NCBI GenBank assembly: GCA_910579275.1
Contig: CAJTTO010000010.1
Span: 26,185-90,184 of the forward strand
Source: an uncultured Lachnospiraceae bacterium
GTDB taxonomy: Bacteria; Bacillota; Clostridia; Lachnospirales; Lachnospiraceae
Reading direction: 5' to 3'
Length of the DNA: 64,000 bases
Shown in pieces: positions 61,691-64,000 of the stretch. The translations under genes were made by a program, and so were the position numbers. The notes under the pieces were generated by a model, which searched no databases, was not told the DNA's origin, and was given only the letters and a program-made list of their open reading frames with translations. Every line of letters starts with the position of its first letter. Position 1 is the stretch's first letter.

Positions 61691-62209
61691 TCATTTCACC
61701 TTCAATAAATCCCACAAGGTCCATTCATGTTTATGCACCTTTGATACCCTGCGGTATTCATGTAATGCTTTTATCAACAGATTTAAGTCTGAAAAATATT
61801 GCCGGACAAATTCATAACTTTTTACATCCTTATATTTCAAGTTACTTTTACAATATATACACGGCTTTTCATTCGCTTTTTTGAATTCTCGATATTTTCC
61901 TTCGTTTAAAATGATTAACATTTCGATTTCCGGAGCAGTAACTACATTTACAATGTCAATCTTATGTTTATATGCTTTGCTTATTTTAAAATTTTCACTT
62001 CGCGAATCTAAAATGCGATAAACAATAATTTTCTCCTCGAAACCTTTTTTCAAATACTTCCCCTCAAACTCTTTTGCACTTCTGCACCTTAATACTTCCT
62101 CCTCAATCAATTGTTCTCTTTCAAAAATCAGCATGTGATTGTCGAGCAGTAAATCCAGTATCGCCCTCTCCGCACCACCTTCGCAAATACATGCTGCATA
62201 TTTTGCCAT
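61691..62209 (-). CDS. TOPRIM-like protein (RloB/AbiL-type), partner of the AAA ATPase
   Basis: A 172-residue protein. YAACICEGGAERAILDLL matches the first TOPRIM strand with its catalytic Glu, VYRILDSRSENFKI resembles the second acidic strand, and TAPEIEMLIILNEGKYREF corresponds to the segment conserved in RloB-type proteins. Two cysteines (CIYC) follow. It starts one base after the ATPase stop, so both are one operon. Pairs of an AAA ATPase and a TOPRIM nuclease occur in AbiL, PARIS and related anti-phage systems; a role as the effector is inferred, not shown. Confidence 0.6.
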   Translation of the reverse strand: MAKYAACICEGGAERAILDLLLDNHMLIFEREQLIEEEVLRCRSAKEFEGKYLKKGFEEKIIVYRILDSRSENFKISKAYKHKIDIVNVVTAPEIEMLIILNEGKYREFKKANEKPCIYCKSNLKYKDVKSYEFVRQYFSDLNLLIKALHEYRRVSKVHKHEWTLWDLLKVK

Positions 62210-62210
62210 C

Positions 62211-63392
62211 CTAGAAATCCCCCTCTACCTTAAAATCGTTCAGTTTCATTAGAACCTTTTTTAAGGATAAATACGAATTATAAGCCGGAACAGTCTCTCC
62301 AAGAAAATCACTGTCATATATTTCGCTTTTCTTAATATCATTTCTTTTCAATATATCTGCTAAATTCACAGCATATATTCCTCCTTTATTTTTTACAATA
62401 TAAATACTATCGTTTCTGTCAAACTGGTCAAGCAACTCTGAGTAATGTGTGGAAAATATAAGCGTTGACCCTCTTTTATTAACCCGTTTATCAAGAAAAA
62501 AACGTATTAATGTAGATACAATTTCTTTATTAAAATGATTTTCCAACTCATCCACCACTAAATAGCCACTTTTTATAAATGTAAAAATAGCACCCATAAA
62601 TACACTAAGACCTTTTATCGTTCCCGATGAAAGGTACCTATTAAGAGCTGCAGGATGATTTAAAGTTACCTCATCCTTTTCATAAAATTTTAACTTTATA
62701 TCTGTCTCTTTTCCATCCTGTCTGCAATAAAGATATTCAATGCTTGGATCCAGAAAAGATAAAATCTCTTTCGGATAATTTCCTAAAACGTTTAACAAAT
62801 TATAATCTGTCAGTTGCGACATGTCATACATGGAAAATTTCGTATTAGATTTTTTATTCAATGCAATTATAATACTGACATCGTTCGGCAGAAACTTCTC
62901 GTTTTGGTTTCTTCGAATGTTTAAATCGTCATCCCTGAAATCGTATATGCTTTTTTTCGTTTTAACCCTGTAAATTCCCTTTGACCACAAGACCTCATCT
63001 GCAATCACCAATTCACTGTTTCCATCTACAGGATTAACTTTTTTTTCGATATGTGTCATTAATTTATATACAGAATTCTCATGATAAAAATACGAAGTAA
63101 GCGCCACTCTTTGTTTTTCCTCTAAATCGTCCAGTATTTCTTTTGAGGTGATATTATTTAGTGATTCATTATTTAACAAACTTATAACAAATGAAATTGT
63201 TTTTAATATTGTTGTTTTGCCTGATGCGTTGATGCCGATAAACGAAAGCACTTGTTTAACATATATGTTGGAAAATATATTATATAATTGTTCTGCGTCA
63301 TCAGAAGCTACTCTTTGCCGTGCAACAAAATCTATGCACAACGTATTGTTAAAGTTGGGAAGCCCCTCCATCTCAAATTTCATTAATTTCAT
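62211..63392 (-). CDS. AAA/OLD-like ATPase of a putative two-gene defence module
   Basis: A 393-residue SMC-like ATPase of the AAA_15/AAA_21 type: Walker A FIGINASGKTTILK (about 54-67), signature YLSSGTIKGLSVF, Walker B GYLVVDELENHFN and the His switch IFSTHYSELLDQF. A long insertion with charged helices lies between the halves. There is no nuclease domain of its own; the TOPRIM-like partner is encoded immediately downstream. ATG at 63392 has TAAGGAG upstream. The pair is AT-richer than its neighbours, as is common for acquired defence genes. Confidence 0.82.
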   Translation of the reverse strand: MKLMKFEMEGLPNFNNTLCIDFVARQRVASDDAEQLYNIFSNIYVKQVLSFIGINASGKTTILKTISFVISLLNNESLNNITSKEILDDLEEKQRVALTSYFYHENSVYKLMTHIEKKVNPVDGNSELVIADEVLWSKGIYRVKTKKSIYDFRDDDLNIRRNQNEKFLPNDVSIIIALNKKSNTKFSMYDMSQLTDYNLLNVLGNYPKEILSFLDPSIEYLYCRQDGKETDIKLKFYEKDEVTLNHPAALNRYLSSGTIKGLSVFMGAIFTFIKSGYLVVDELENHFNKEIVSTLIRFFLDKRVNKRGSTLIFSTHYSELLDQFDRNDSIYIVKNKGGIYAVNLADILKRNDIKKSEIYDSDFLGETVPAYNSYLSLKKVLMKLNDFKVEGDF

Positions 63393-63554
63393 ATCTTATC
63401 TCCTTAATAGAATAATACAAATTATGCGTTGTTATTTTTCATTATATGATATTTTATTATCAATAACAATAATTATATACATATTTTACGTAATTATTTA
63501 TAAATTTTTAAATTGTAATTTAAGTTGTAATCTACTTTTCAACCCATGATTGTT

Positions 63555-63583
63555 TTGACTTTTCCCCCAGTATTCGATAATAT
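63555..63583 (+). promoter_or_regulatory. Promoter of the DUF2809 gene
   Basis: TTGACT (63555-63560), 17 bp, TAATAT (63578-63583). The spacer 63393-63649 is otherwise very AT-rich and must also carry the divergent ATPase promoter. Confidence 0.55.
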
Positions 63584-63649
63584 GGACTCTAGTAAGAAAT
63601 TAGCGTTGCTGACAGTCATAAAATTCTATTTAAAGCGAGGGCAGGCGAA

Positions 63650-64000
63650 ATGGGAAAAAGAAAACACTACATTATTTTAACTGTTGTTTTGCTGGCAGTG
63701 GAAGTACTGATTGCATTGTTTGTGCATGACAGGTTTATCAGACCTTATGTCGGGGACATGCTAGTCGTGGTTGTCATCTACACTTTCGTCAGGATATGGA
63801 TTCCGGATTCTGTACGGCTGCTCCCGCTTTATGTATTTCTATTTGCTGTCGGTGTGGAGATTTTACAGTATTTTAATATCGTAGAGCTTCTTGGCGTACA
63901 GGACAATGCGTTTCTTCGAACGATAATCGGCACCTCCTTTGACATCAAGTGTGCTCTCGGAAACTCGAACCCCTTGTTTTATAAGGCTTCAGAAATTTCC
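63650..64000 (+). CDS. DUF2809-type membrane protein (runs off the window)
   Basis: 117 codons are present from ATG 63650 (GAGGGCAGG upstream). Four hydrophobic stretches and the motifs VEVLIALFVHDRFIRPYVGDMLVV, LLPLYVFLFAVGVEILQYFNIVELLG and GTSFDIK match DUF2809, a small four-span family of unknown function. Family members continue after FDIK with a last hydrophobic segment; here the text changes to CALGNSNPLFYKASEIS, which does not fit. This may be a junction with another element just at the edge. Confidence 0.75.
   Translation, partial: MGKRKHYIILTVVLLAVEVLIALFVHDRFIRPYVGDMLVVVVIYTFVRIWIPDSVRLLPLYVFLFAVGVEILQYFNIVELLGVQDNAFLRTIIGTSFDIKCALGNSNPLFYKASEIS

Noticed and set aside
1..64000. 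CRISPR arrays, prophage structural genes, tRNA or rRNA genes
   Set aside because: No regularly spaced repeats, capsid/tail/terminase motifs, or cloverleaf and rRNA sequences were recognised on either strand.

Overview
The window looks like a chromosomal segment of an anaerobic, spore-forming, motile Clostridia bacterium, most likely a gut Lachnospiraceae. This rests on the tilS/spoIIE/divIC/yabQ/yabP/rqcP/hup cluster, a CotS-type coat protein, a high-molecular-weight rubredoxin, flagellin with CsrA, an arabinan-utilisation locus, and many small intergenic repeats. No rRNA, tRNA or CRISPR array was seen. The species call is inference; family assignments come from recognised motifs and domain order, without database searches.

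Layout. 1-4.1 kb: division and sporulation cluster read leftward (hup, rqcP, yabP, yabQ, divIC, a SpoIIE phosphatase without its membrane part, tilS), interrupted by two copies of a palindromic repeat. 4.1-8.6 kb: PEGA lipoprotein, nitrilase-family amidase, CotS-like kinase-fold protein, and a decayed AAA/nuclease gene. 8.6-12.3 kb: an intact IS1182-type element, a WYL-regulator remnant and a uracil-DNA-glycosylase-like gene. 12.3-22.8 kb: large exported S8 protease with cellulose-binding-like domains, cca, a transglutaminase/InlB-repeat surface protein, and an AAA/PD-(D/E)XK protein. 23.1-34.8 kb: arabinan locus (GH2 enzyme, ArsR-type regulator, YesL, two sugar ABC permeases, solute-binding lipoprotein, two GH43 enzymes). 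34.8-35.8 kb: TPP riboswitch and thiT. 35.8-40.7 kb: Bce-type two-component system and ABC transporter. 40.9-45.4 kb: radical SAM protein, M19 dipeptidase, flavin reductase-rubredoxin, AraC regulator. 45.5-48.8 kb: flagellin, csrA and a putative invertible promoter segment. 48.8-57.7 kb: clpP overlapped by an AraC-type gene, a second two-component system with a lantibiotic-immunity-type ABC transporter, a hydrolase-acetyltransferase fusion, and a GntR/ABC cassette. 57.9-64 kb: aspartate aminotransferase, EAL-domain protein, an AAA ATPase + TOPRIM-like pair resembling anti-phage modules, and a DUF2809 membrane protein cut by the window edge.

The main finding is at 47.69-48.76 kb. Two identical 26-bp sites in inverted orientation (9-bp arms, 8-bp asymmetric spacer) flank a small tyrosine recombinase gene. 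Just inside the right-hand site is a near-perfect sigma-D/sigma-28 (flagellar) promoter that points away from csrA-flagellin and into a terminator. Inverting the segment would aim this promoter at csrA and remove the terminator. This is the expected architecture of a flagellar phase-variation switch. Here the recombinase is broken by a 115-bp ISL3-like MITE with an 8-bp target duplication that removes the catalytic tyrosine, so the switch appears locked in the off orientation unless a recombinase acts in trans.
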